Shown one piece after another: positions 26,889 through 34,717 of a DNA stretch of 64,000 nucleotides (position 1 is its first letter; every line of letters begins with the position of its first letter). Under the pieces are notes generated by a model. It worked only from the letters and a program-made list of their open reading frames with translations, was not told the origin of the DNA and ran no database searches. The DNA is from Paenibacillus luteus (GTDB taxonomy: Bacteria > Bacillota > Bacilli > Paenibacillales > Paenibacillaceae), in NCBI RefSeq assembly GCF_006542765.1, contig NZ_SKCD01000024.1, forward strand, positions 1 to 64,000. The letters are read 5' to 3'. Both the position numbers and the translations under genes were made by a program.

Positions 26889-27968
26889 TTAACTTGAGAA
26901 AAGAACACCGTATTGTTTGAAAAAAACGGTAATTGCCGTGGCATCCATTCGCTTATTTATAAGGTCTTCCGGATAATAAATGCCAGGGGCAAATGATTCT
27001 TCCTTCGGCAGCTGCAATAGCTGTTCGGCTTGTATGGCAGCTCCCAAGGCAGTGAGATGAGTCTGGCCAAGCGGATCAGAAATGGAAATCCTTCGTTCAA
27101 CAAGATTTCCAGCAGGATCACTCCCCTTTAGATGGATATGAATATGATGAGCGCTGCCGCTGCCCGGATTATAAAGCAACTTTCGTCTAAATGAGCGGAA
27201 ACGCTCACCGCTGATAACCTTCCACAGACCACTCTTGACTAGTCCGACAAGTGTGTAAGTTGACGCTTTGCTGTCAAAGGTGATGCGGAAGCTAGCCGAA
27301 TCCACGTGGTCAGCTTTAAGCAGGGTAATATGATCTGGGGTGTCGAGTCGATAACATTTGGATGCATACCCGTTAGGAAATTGTACTTTGATGGGTTCAG
27401 TCATGGGATATACAAGGCGGCGTCCCGACGGTTCCGTAATATGAAAGGGAATAGTCATTCGATCCATATACGCCGCGGAGTCCGGACCAGCTTTGTCCTG
27501 CAGCGAATATAAAGCATGAATGTTTACTTCGACGTTCAGAAGGGAGACGGAATGCAGCATAGCAATCAGTGAAGCAGTTCCTGCCATCCATCCCGACGAC
27601 AGTACTACTGGGGCATGAAGCTCCGTATTCTTCAATTTAGTGATTGATTGTTGGAATAGCTCTGTCCAGCGCGTAATGTCGATAAATGGGATTTTCCTCC
27701 TTACGGCAGACAGAAGCAAACGATCTTGGAGATCGTTTACAGAATTGATAATCAGTGTAACAGGAGCGTCTACATAAAGGAGCGGGTCTTCCGCATTGGT
27801 ATCCACAATGGCCGTTTGAAAATGTCCTGACTCCAGAGGCGATGCTGTTGAAGGTGACCTTCCTCCCAATATAATATCCAGATCGAGATGTCGATCCAGC
27901 AGGATTTGAGCAATTTGTCTGCCTACCGCTCCATAACCACCGACGATAAGTATGGTTTTTTTACTCAT
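26889..27968 (-). CDS. Saccharopine dehydrogenase-like NAD(P)-binding protein
   Basis: 359 residues. The N-terminus is a Rossmann fold (ILIVGGYGAVGRQIAQIL, glycines 9-15) and the strand-loop IILGGRSP fits the cofactor ribose site; VLSSGWMAGTASLIAML is typical of saccharopine-dehydrogenase-like enzymes. The natural substrate is unknown. SD GGAGGGAAATAAC precedes the ATG. It is read from a promoter carrying the same 16-bp inverted repeat as that of the adjacent ArsR-type regulator, so the two genes are very likely one regulatory unit. Confidence 0.75.
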   Translation of the reverse strand: MSKKTILIVGGYGAVGRQIAQILLDRHLDLDIILGGRSPSTASPLESGHFQTAIVDTNAEDPLLYVDAPVTLIINSVNDLQDRLLLSAVRRKIPFIDITRWTELFQQSITKLKNTELHAPVVLSSGWMAGTASLIAMLHSVSLLNVEVNIHALYSLQDKAGPDSAAYMDRMTIPFHITEPSGRRLVYPMTEPIKVQFPNGYASKCYRLDTPDHITLLKADHVDSASFRITFDSKASTYTLVGLVKSGLWKVISGERFRSFRRKLLYNPGSGSAHHIHIHLKGSDPAGNLVERRISISDPLGQTHLTALGAAIQAEQLLQLPKEESFAPGIYYPEDLINKRMDATAITVFFKQYGVLFSS

Positions 27969-27997
27969 GTTATTTCCCTCCGTTTAAAAGTTTATAC

Positions 27998-28013
27998 GTT
28001 TAAGTTTTTAAAC
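27998..28013. promoter_or_regulatory. Operator GTTTAA-N4-TTAAAC before the dehydrogenase gene
   Basis: The 16-bp word GTTTAAGTTTTTAAAC has 6-bp arms and a 4-bp spacer, 30 bp upstream of the start at 27968. A GTTTAA half site is repeated at 27982. The same 6-4-6 architecture occurs at 28405-28420. Confidence 0.65.
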
Positions 28014-28063
28014 ATAATACTGTTGAAAAGAGGAATGACCGCGTACTAGCCTCGTTTCTGGCA

Positions 28064-28384
28064 CTAGTATTGGCATTCCTCTTCTACGAACTGGACAAGC
28101 TGCTTCATAAGTGCAATTGCCTCGGCAAATTCAAGGCTATAGTACATTTCCGTTCCTTTTTTCTGGACTTTCAACAGCTTCGCTTGCCTTAAAATCTTCA
28201 AGTGATGAGAGACGGTTGGCCTCGACATGGGGATATGTTCTGCGATTTGGGTCACATTCATACTTTCTTTATCAATCAATAACGATAGGATTTGCTGACG
28301 AACGGGGTCTCCCAGCCCTTGAAAATAGGGACTCAAACTTTCGAAAATATATATGGCTTTCTGGTTGCCAACAAATTCGTTCAT
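28064..28384 (-). CDS. ArsR/SmtB-type winged-helix repressor
   Basis: 106 residues with a single winged helix: LGDPVRQQILSLL (helix 2-3), QIAEHIPMSRPTVSHHLKIL (recognition helix) and KKGTEMYYSL (wing). No cysteine/histidine metal site typical of ArsR or SmtB is evident; its effector is unknown. ATG 28384 is chosen (GGAG 8 nt upstream) over GTG 28393. It lies 95 bp upstream of the dehydrogenase gene in the same direction and is probably autoregulated through the site at 28405. Confidence 0.85.
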   Translation of the reverse strand: MNEFVGNQKAIYIFESLSPYFQGLGDPVRQQILSLLIDKESMNVTQIAEHIPMSRPTVSHHLKILRQAKLLKVQKKGTEMYYSLEFAEAIALMKQLVQFVEEECQY

Positions 28385-28404
28385 TATTCCCACTCCGTTA
28401 TAAT

Positions 28405-28420
28405 GTTTAATTACTTAAAC
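28405..28420. promoter_or_regulatory. Operator GTTTAA-N4-TTAAAC before the ArsR-type gene
   Basis: GTTTAATTACTTAAAC lies 20 bp upstream of the regulator start and matches the site at 27998-28013 in both arms and spacer length. Binding here would block the regulator's own promoter. Confidence 0.65.
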
Positions 28421-28463
28421 GAATTATAATTGATATTGAAAAATAATACAATGGTGATTAATT

Positions 28464-28521
28464 TGTCATAGGTATGGATGGCGGAGGTTGTCATTTTGCT
28501 GTCATTGGAGAAGAGTATACT
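28464..28521 (+). promoter_or_regulatory. Promoter with TGTCAT direct repeats before SLH lipoprotein 1
   Basis: TTGTCAT (28488-28494) and CTGTCAT (28499-28505) are direct repeats 11 bp apart; 10 bp after the second comes TATACT (28516-28521), a good -10 box with no -35 box of its own. A further TGTCA lies at 28464. This matches the site at 35994-36027 in repeat sequence, spacing and distance to the -10. Confidence 0.7.
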
Positions 28522-28555
28522 TGATCTTACTATGAGGATAGGGAGAGAGATGGAT

Positions 28556-30994
28556 ATGCAACGATTTTCAGTACGTTCTTTATTTTTAGTTTCGATCTGT
28601 TTTTTAATTGTATTAAGTGGGTGTGTAATTCGAACAAACCAAGTGAGTATTAATTTTGACAATACCTCTTTGGGCAGTGATGAGCATATCTTTTTAAGAT
28701 ATTCGGACGGTAGCGTTGTTCAAGCGCCTGATCGGACTATTGGACAAAACTACGTAACTGTAAATACAACTGACACAAAAACGATTGTAGGAGGATATGT
28801 GACCAATGGTACTCTAAGTTGGGTACCGACTATGAATTATTTTTCAAGTGTAACTATTAGCGGGATTCAAGAACAGAAACCGACCTATCCAATCGATCAT
28901 ATTATAGCCAAAAAACCAACAGAGGATAGTAATAACACCGGTTTTGTCACACTGACCTTCGAGGTCTATGGCACTGATGGTCAGCTTGTGAATGGTCGAA
29001 CCGAAATATTTGCCCATTCAGCAGATCCTGACATTGAGTTTTATAATTTAGATGTAGGTGATTCACTAAATCCGCGAAATAATACAGTAAAAGAAGGGTA
29101 TTCCTGGTATACAGTTAATGGATTGGTCACTTTTTCAGTTAAATCCACTCTTGAAGATATTTCAACGGTGCCGCTATCGATTTACTCCGGTCCCCAGCTC
29201 ATTACGGACGACCCTTTCAACATAGATCCTTTGCTTGTAACCGAGATTAATGTAACTAGTCATGACGATGCATCATCTTTAGAAGTAGGGTATACATTAG
29301 ACATGATTGCTGAAGTTTTGCCCGCAAATGCATTATACAAAAAATTTAAGTGGTCTGTTGAAAATGGGACAGGCACAGCGACAATTAACGCGAGTGGCGT
29401 GTTGACCGGAACAACAGCAGGAACGGTCACGGTAAAAGCTACGGCTGTTGATGGCAGTGCTGTTTATGGAACGAAGCTTATAACGATTACAGACCCTGTG
29501 GTGCCGGTAGAATCCATCTCCATAACTGCTGAAGACGAAGTAACCTCAGTAGAAACAGGCGCGGAACTTCAAATTTTTGCCGAAGTAGCTCCTACCAATG
29601 CGACAAACAAAACCGTATCGTGGTCAGCCCTTCCTGGAACAGGCACAGCGTCCATTGATGCAGAAAGCGGCTTGTTAACGGCGGTTTCCCCTGGTACAGT
29701 AACTGTGCAAGCTGAAGCATTGGATGGAAGCGGAGTGATCGGCAGCATGACGCTAACGATTACGGCAATACCAGTCTCTTCCATTACAGTAACCGGCGTA
29801 TCTACCGTAGAGGTGGATGAGAACATTACATTTACAACGGCGGTTGCTCCAGCAAACGCAACAGATCAAGCGATTCAATGGACGGTAGAAAATGGGACAG
29901 GCACAGCGATAATCAATGCGAGTGGCGTATTGACGGGTAAGACAGCAGGAACAGTTACGGTTAAAGCGACGGCTGTTGACGGCAGTGCGGTTTATGGGAC
30001 TAAAGTGATTCAGGTCATGGCGCCGGAAGTAACGCCAACACCGTCACCAGTGGCAACACCAGAAGCAACACCAACATCGACAACGGAAGTGACACTACCA
30101 ACGCCGTCGCCAGAAGCAACACCAACATCGACAACGGAAGTGACACTACCAACGCCGTCGCCAAAAGCAACACCAACATCGACAACGGAAGTGGCACTAC
30201 CAACGCCGTCGCCAGAAGCAACACCAACATCGACAACGGAAGTGACACTACCAACGCCGTTGCCAGTAGCAACACCAGCACCGACAACGGAAGTGACACT
30301 ACCAACGCCGTCGCCAGTAGCAACACCAGTGCAGACACCAACCCCTGTAGTTGGCTTTAACAACGAAATTATTGATGTTGATAAATTGGCATCTAAACTG
30401 AGCAAACAAGTGGAGGAAGCAAAAGCTAATCCTACAAACGTTCCATTCAAAGATACGACTGCTCATTGGGCCCAATCGACAGTGAATATTTTTGTTCAAT
30501 TGGGGTTTGTGAAAGGCTATAGCGACGGAGCATTCCATCCCAATGCAAGCATTACACGCGGCGAGTTTGCCACAATCATTGCAAAAGTGTTCGATCTGTC
30601 TGCTGCTAATGACAATAAACTAGCTGACGTAAGCGGGCATTGGGCTGAGTCATCCATTAATGCCTTGATAGAAAGTGGAATTATTTCCGGCTATGAAGAT
30701 GGTTCATTTAAACCGAACAAAGAAATTAGCCGTGCCGAGATTATCTCCATTATTTCTAAAATCATTAATCTTGCTGATGTGAAGGATGATGCGGCATCTG
30801 CTTTCAATGATATTGATCTTGCTTGGAATAAAGATCAAATTCAGAAAGCTGCATCTGCTGGAATAATTAGCGGACAGGGGAATGGACAATTCTCACCAAA
30901 CAAACCGTCCTCCCGTGCGGAAGCATTAACGATTATTTTGCATACTCTTCAATTGAATATAGACTTGAAAAAATTATTGCTAGAAATGAGTTAA
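28556..30994 (+). CDS. SLH lipoprotein 1 with three Big_2 domains
   Basis: 812 residues. The N-terminus is a lipoprotein signal with lipobox VLSGC (C23). An N-terminal domain without a known motif (about 25-225) is followed by three bacterial Ig-like (Big_2) domains (about 230-490; each ends in GTVTVKA or GTVTVQA), a Pro/Thr/Ser linker built from 17-residue repeats (about 500-590), and three SLH repeats (about 640-800: HWAQSTVNIF, HWAESSINAL, then NKDQIQKAASAG). ATG 28556 is preferred over ATG 28550 because the paralogue at 31751 conserves only this start. Lipid and SLH anchors together would tie membrane and wall. The gene is a near relative of 31751-34597. Confidence 0.85.
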   Translation: MQRFSVRSLFLVSICFLIVLSGCVIRTNQVSINFDNTSLGSDEHIFLRYSDGSVVQAPDRTIGQNYVTVNTTDTKTIVGGYVTNGTLSWVPTMNYFSSVTISGIQEQKPTYPIDHIIAKKPTEDSNNTGFVTLTFEVYGTDGQLVNGRTEIFAHSADPDIEFYNLDVGDSLNPRNNTVKEGYSWYTVNGLVTFSVKSTLEDISTVPLSIYSGPQLITDDPFNIDPLLVTEINVTSHDDASSLEVGYTLDMIAEVLPANALYKKFKWSVENGTGTATINASGVLTGTTAGTVTVKATAVDGSAVYGTKLITITDPVVPVESISITAEDEVTSVETGAELQIFAEVAPTNATNKTVSWSALPGTGTASIDAESGLLTAVSPGTVTVQAEALDGSGVIGSMTLTITAIPVSSITVTGVSTVEVDENITFTTAVAPANATDQAIQWTVENGTGTAIINASGVLTGKTAGTVTVKATAVDGSAVYGTKVIQVMAPEVTPTPSPVATPEATPTSTTEVTLPTPSPEATPTSTTEVTLPTPSPKATPTSTTEVALPTPSPEATPTSTTEVTLPTPLPVATPAPTTEVTLPTPSPVATPVQTPTPVVGFNNEIIDVDKLASKLSKQVEEAKANPTNVPFKDTTAHWAQSTVNIFVQLGFVKGYSDGAFHPNASITRGEFATIIAKVFDLSAANDNKLADVSGHWAESSINALIESGIISGYEDGSFKPNKEISRAEIISIISKIINLADVKDDAASAFNDIDLAWNKDQIQKAASAGIISGQGNGQFSPNKPSSRAEALTIILHTLQLNIDLKKLLLEMS
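30061..30330 (+). repeat. 51-bp minisatellite coding the Pro/Thr linker
   Basis: The word GACAACGGAAGTG recurs at 30079, 30130, 30181, 30232 and 30283, exactly every 51 bp. Each unit codes for 17 residues of the type TPTSTTEVTLPTPSPEA. The units are nearly identical at DNA level, so copy number is probably variable. The paralogue at 31751 has a different, irregular linker. Confidence 0.9.
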
Positions 30995-31080
30995 GATTTT
31001 AACTCTACATGAAGTTGAATAGGATTGAACCTATCGGAGGCGACAAAGTCGTCATATCCATTTTAATATAGGTTGTAGAT

Positions 31081-31123
31081 AAAACGGCAAGGCCTCTGAA
31101 TTTACAGAGGCCTTGCCGTTTTA
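31081..31123 (+). terminator. Terminator of SLH lipoprotein 1
   Basis: AAAACGGCAAGGCCTCTG and CAGAGGCCTTGCCGTTTT form a perfect 18-bp stem around a short loop, with A and T tracts on the two sides. Confidence 0.92.
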
Positions 31124-31372
31124 ATAGTGTCTTATGAACAGGCGATTCGTGCATTTATACTGAGTATCGTCCGTATACTCTACTCCTTTAGTTAGCATAC
31201 GCAAACAAAAGGTAATGAGTGGATGAGTGACGAATTGAATTCCGCGTTCAGAGTAAGAGTCATAAGCATCATAATTCACATATCCACGCTCAAAGACGTA
31301 ACTAAATACATTCCTCATGAATGAGCGAATCCATCTGCAGAAAAAAATGTAATATGACAAAATTAATGACAC
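31121..31372 (-). pseudogene. Remnant of an IS4-type transposase
   Basis: The bottom-strand frame contains YVFERGYVNYDAYDSYSERG followed by IQFVT (about 31300-31226), which closely fits the second DDE block (FDRGYVDY...GI.FVTRLK) of IS4-family transposases. The sequence degenerates after this point and lacks all other parts of the enzyme. It lies between the terminator of one SLH gene and the leader of its paralogue, so an insertion may have accompanied the gene duplication. Family assignment rests on one motif. Confidence 0.6.
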
Positions 31373-31400
31373 CAGTCACTAGGATTGTCCTAAGAGTTAT
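31355..31400. promoter_or_regulatory. Relict TGACA-repeat promoter element
   Basis: TGACAAAATTAATGACA (31355-31371), then CACTAGGAT, closely resembles 21753-21782 upstream of the 1210-aa SLH gene, but with 12 bp instead of 11 bp between repeats. It is about 380 bp from the next surface gene and points to no start nearby, so it may be a relict promoter left by rearrangement. Confidence 0.4.
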
Positions 31401-31581
31401 ATTAGGATATTTGGTATTGAAGAGCGAGGCAAGATCACGAGTCGTAGGGCTCGATCTAAGTATTCGTCCATAAGCAAGGTTGTATTTAGGAAAAAGATCT
31501 CTAGAAAACTAGTCTATTTCCTTTAATGAAAAATGGAGTTAATTAAAAACCCCCTAAGAAGATAGGAGGAAAACAAGTTTG

Positions 31582-31656
31582 ATGATACAAGGAAACCCTT
31601 GTACCATCTGCCTCGGTGAATGCCGAGAGGATGTTTTTTTACGAAAAATACTATAA
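31582..31656 (+). CDS. Possible 24-residue cysteine-rich leader peptide
   Basis: ATG 31582 follows AGGAGGA (31564-31570) by 11 nt and opens a frame reading MIQGNPCTICLGEC and ten further residues before TAA, with a CxxC-x3-C pattern. The coding DNA folds into two hairpins that cannot exist together. It lies 95 bp upstream of SLH lipoprotein 2. It may be a leader peptide, a small protein, or chance; no homologue is known to me. Confidence 0.35.
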   Translation: MIQGNPCTICLGECREDVFLRKIL

Positions 31657-31668
31657 TATTTATTCATT

Positions 31669-31720
31669 TGTCAGAGGTGTGGTTGTAGGAGATTGTCAAT
31701 TGGGTAGGCGTATATATGAT
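31669..31720 (+). promoter_or_regulatory. Degenerate TGTCA promoter before SLH lipoprotein 2
   Basis: This region aligns with 28464-28521: TGTCA at 31669 and again at 31694 (25 bp apart, as at 28464 and 28489), and then TATATATGAT at 31711-31720. The second member of the 11-bp direct repeat is missing, with an 11-bp shortening. The paralogous gene therefore probably has weaker or altered control. Confidence 0.5.
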
Positions 31721-31750
31721 TTTATTATGAGGGTAGGGAGAGATAGGGAT

Positions 31751-34597
31751 ATGCCACGATTTTCAGTACGATCTTTATTTTTAATTTCAATCTGTTTTTT
31801 AATTGTATTAAGTGGGTGTGTAATCAAAACAAGCCAAGTAATTATTAATTTTAATGGTACCAATCTAGGCAGCGATGAGCATATCTATTTAAGATATTCG
31901 GACGGTAGCGTTGTCCAAGCTCCTGATCTGGTTGTTGGAGAAAACTCCGTAGTCGTTAGTACAAACGCCACAAGAACGATTGTGGGAGGATACGTGACCA
32001 ATGGTGCTCGAAGTTGGGTACCGAATATGAGTTATTTTACAAATGTAACTATTAGCGGAATTCAAGAACAGAAACCGACCTATCCAATCAATCATATTAT
32101 TTTAGCCAATAAGCCAGTAGTCGATCCTTCTAACACCGGTTATGTCTCCCTGACCTTCAAGGTCTATGGCACCGATGGTCAGCTTGTGAATGGTCAAACC
32201 GAAATATTTGCCCATTCAGCAGATCCTAACATTGAGTTTTATAATTTAGATGTAAACGATACTCAAAATCCGCGAAATAATACAGTAAAAGAGGGGTATT
32301 CCTGGTATACAGTTAATGGATTGGTCACTTTTTCAATTAAATCCAATCTTGAAGATATTTTAACAGTGCCGCTCTCTATTTATTCCGGCTCTCGGCTCAT
32401 TACGAATGACCCTTTCAAAACAGATCATTTGCTTGCAACCAAAATTAATGTAACTAGTCAAGAAGATGCATCGTCTTTAGATGTGGGTACTTCCTTAACG
32501 ATGTATGCTGAAATTTTGCCGGCTGGTGCATTATACAGCAATGTTATGTGGTCTGTGGAAGATGGGACAGGCGCAGCAACAATTAATAGCAATGGCGTGT
32601 TGACCGGAACGGAAGTAGGAACGGTCACAGTAAAAGCTACGGCTATTGATGGCAGTGCTGTTTATGGGACAAAGCTTATTACAATTAAGGAGCCTGATGT
32701 ACTAGTACAAACGATCTCAGTAGCTGCTGCTGGGGAAGTAATCTCAGTAGAAGCAGGTACGGAGCTTCAAATATATGCCGCAGCAGCTCCTGCCAATGCG
32801 ACAAATAAAGCGGTGTCGTGGTCAGTCCTTCCTGGAACAGGCACAGCGTCCATTAATGCAGCAAGCGGCTTGCTAACGGCGGGTTCCCCAGGCACAGTAA
32901 CCGTGGAAGCAGAAGCGTTGGATGGAAGCGGAGTGATCGGCAGCATGACGCTAACGATTACGGCAGTACCGGTCTCTTCCATTACAGTAACCGGAGTATC
33001 TACTGTAGAGGTGGATAAAAACGTTACATTTACAACGGCAGTTGCACCAGCAAACGCAACAGATAAAGCCATTCAATGGTCAGTTGAAAATGGTACAGGC
33101 ACAGCGACAATTAACGCGAGTGGCGTATTGACTGGAATAACAGCAGGAACGGTCTCTGTAAAGGCTATGGCTGTTGACGGCAGCGCGGTTTACGGAACCA
33201 AGCTGATTACGATTACTGAGCCTGTTGTACCAGTACAAACCATCTCCATAACTGCTGAAGACGAAGTAACCTCAGTAGAAACAGGCACGGAGCTTCAAAT
33301 TTTTGCCGCAGCAGCTCCTGCCAATGCGACAAATAAAACAGTATCGTGGTCGGTCCTTCCTGAAACAGGCACAGCGTCCATTGATGCAGAAAGCGGCTTG
33401 CTAACTGCGGGTTCCCCAGGCACAGTAACTGTGCAAGCAAAAGCATTGGATGGAAGCGAAGTCATTGGCAGCATGACGCTAACAATTACGGCAATACCAG
33501 TATCTTCGATTACAGTAACCGGAGTATCTACCGTAGAGGTGGATGAGAACGTTACATTTACAACGGCGGTTGCTCCAGCAAACGCAACGGATCCAGCTAT
33601 TCAATGGACTGTAGAAAATGGAACAGGCACAGCGACAATTGATGTGAATGGCGTACTGACGGGTAAAACGGCAGGAACTATCACGGTTAAAGCTACGGCC
33701 GTTGACGGCAGTGCTGTCTATGGAACTAAAGTGGTCCAAGTGACCGCGAAGGAAATTATCGAACCAACACCGTCACCGGAAGCAACGCCATCACCGACGA
33801 CAGAAGCGACACCATCACCAACGCCGGAAACAACACCAACATCATCGCCAGTGGTAACACCAGTGACGCCAACGGTCACAACACCAGTGCAAACATCGAC
33901 ACCAACGCCAATACCAACACCAACAGCGAAACCTGAAGTTGGCTTTAACAACGAAATTATTGATGTTGATAAATTGGCATCTAAACTGAGCAAACAAGTG
34001 GAGGAAGCAAAAGCTAATCCTACAAACGTTCCATTCAAAGATACGACTGCTCATTGGGCGCAATCGACCGTGAATATGTTTGTTCAATTGGGGTTTGTGA
34101 AAGGCTATAGCGACGGAACATTCCATCCCAATGCAAGCATTACACGCGGGGAGTTTGCCGCAATCATTGCAAAAGTGTTCGATTTGTCTGCTACGGCTAA
34201 TGACAATAAACTAGCCGACGTGAGCGGGCATTGGGCGGAGTCATCCATTAATGCCTTAATCGAAAGTGGAGTTATTTCTGGCTATGAAGATGGTTCATTT
34301 AAACCGAACAAAGAAATTAGCCGTGCCGAGATTATCTCCATTATTTCTAAAATCATTAATCTTGCTGATGTGAAGGATGATGCGGCATCTGCTTTCAATG
34401 ATATTGATCTTGCTTGGAATAAAGATCAAATTCAGAAAGCTGCATCTGCTGGAATAATTAGCGGACAGGGGAATGGACAATTCTCACCAAACAAACCGTC
34501 CTCCCGTGCGGAAGCATTAACGATTATTTTGCATACTCTTCAAATGAATTCAGATATTAAGACATTATTGGATGCTATGAGTTCTCCAGTGAGGTAA
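31751..34597 (+). CDS. SLH lipoprotein 2 with five Big_2 domains
   Basis: 948 residues, paralogue of the product of 28556. Lipobox VLSGC (C23), related N-terminal domain (about 25-225), five Big_2 domains (about 230-655) in which domains 2-3 and 4-5 are a repeated pair, a Pro/Thr/Ser linker (about 665-725), and three SLH repeats (about 755-940). Start ATG 31751 fits the paralogue, after AGGGAGAGATAGGG; an in-frame upstream extension to 31616 is not homologous. The SLH-coding DNA is nearly identical to that of the first copy while the N-terminal part has diverged, which suggests gene conversion. Role as in copy 1: a surface stalk held by lipid and wall polymer. Confidence 0.85.
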   Translation: MPRFSVRSLFLISICFLIVLSGCVIKTSQVIINFNGTNLGSDEHIYLRYSDGSVVQAPDLVVGENSVVVSTNATRTIVGGYVTNGARSWVPNMSYFTNVTISGIQEQKPTYPINHIILANKPVVDPSNTGYVSLTFKVYGTDGQLVNGQTEIFAHSADPNIEFYNLDVNDTQNPRNNTVKEGYSWYTVNGLVTFSIKSNLEDILTVPLSIYSGSRLITNDPFKTDHLLATKINVTSQEDASSLDVGTSLTMYAEILPAGALYSNVMWSVEDGTGAATINSNGVLTGTEVGTVTVKATAIDGSAVYGTKLITIKEPDVLVQTISVAAAGEVISVEAGTELQIYAAAAPANATNKAVSWSVLPGTGTASINAASGLLTAGSPGTVTVEAEALDGSGVIGSMTLTITAVPVSSITVTGVSTVEVDKNVTFTTAVAPANATDKAIQWSVENGTGTATINASGVLTGITAGTVSVKAMAVDGSAVYGTKLITITEPVVPVQTISITAEDEVTSVETGTELQIFAAAAPANATNKTVSWSVLPETGTASIDAESGLLTAGSPGTVTVQAKALDGSEVIGSMTLTITAIPVSSITVTGVSTVEVDENVTFTTAVAPANATDPAIQWTVENGTGTATIDVNGVLTGKTAGTITVKATAVDGSAVYGTKVVQVTAKEIIEPTPSPEATPSPTTEATPSPTPETTPTSSPVVTPVTPTVTTPVQTSTPTPIPTPTAKPEVGFNNEIIDVDKLASKLSKQVEEAKANPTNVPFKDTTAHWAQSTVNMFVQLGFVKGYSDGTFHPNASITRGEFAAIIAKVFDLSATANDNKLADVSGHWAESSINALIESGVISGYEDGSFKPNKEISRAEIISIISKIINLADVKDDAASAFNDIDLAWNKDQIQKAASAGIISGQGNGQFSPNKPSSRAEALTIILHTLQMNSDIKTLLDAMSSPVR

Positions 34598-34631
34598 CTC
34601 TTTAAGCCAATCAGATCACAGTGAATAAAGG

Positions 34632-34672
34632 AATAGCCGAATGCTCCCGACGGAGTATTCGGCTATTTTAAT
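34632..34672 (+). terminator. Terminator of SLH lipoprotein 2
   Basis: AATAGCCGAAT and ATTCGGCTATT form the stem, with a CTCC/GGAG extension towards the loop, followed by TTAAT. The A/T-rich flanks may also serve the leftward gene at 34718. Confidence 0.8.
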
Positions 34673-34717
34673 AGGGGACCATAATAGACAATACCCTCGT
34701 AAATACCCTTAAAAGCA

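Noticed and set aside
30010-30450. Long antisense frames rich in Val, Gly and Leu opposite the linker of SLH lipoprotein 1
   Set aside because: They are the complement of the 51-bp Pro/Thr repeat and simply inherit its period.
31081-31656. Known riboswitch class in the leader of SLH lipoprotein 2
   Set aside because: Paired elements are present, but none of the conserved cores I know (c-di-GMP, fluoride, ZTP, SAM, glycine, Mn2+) is visible.
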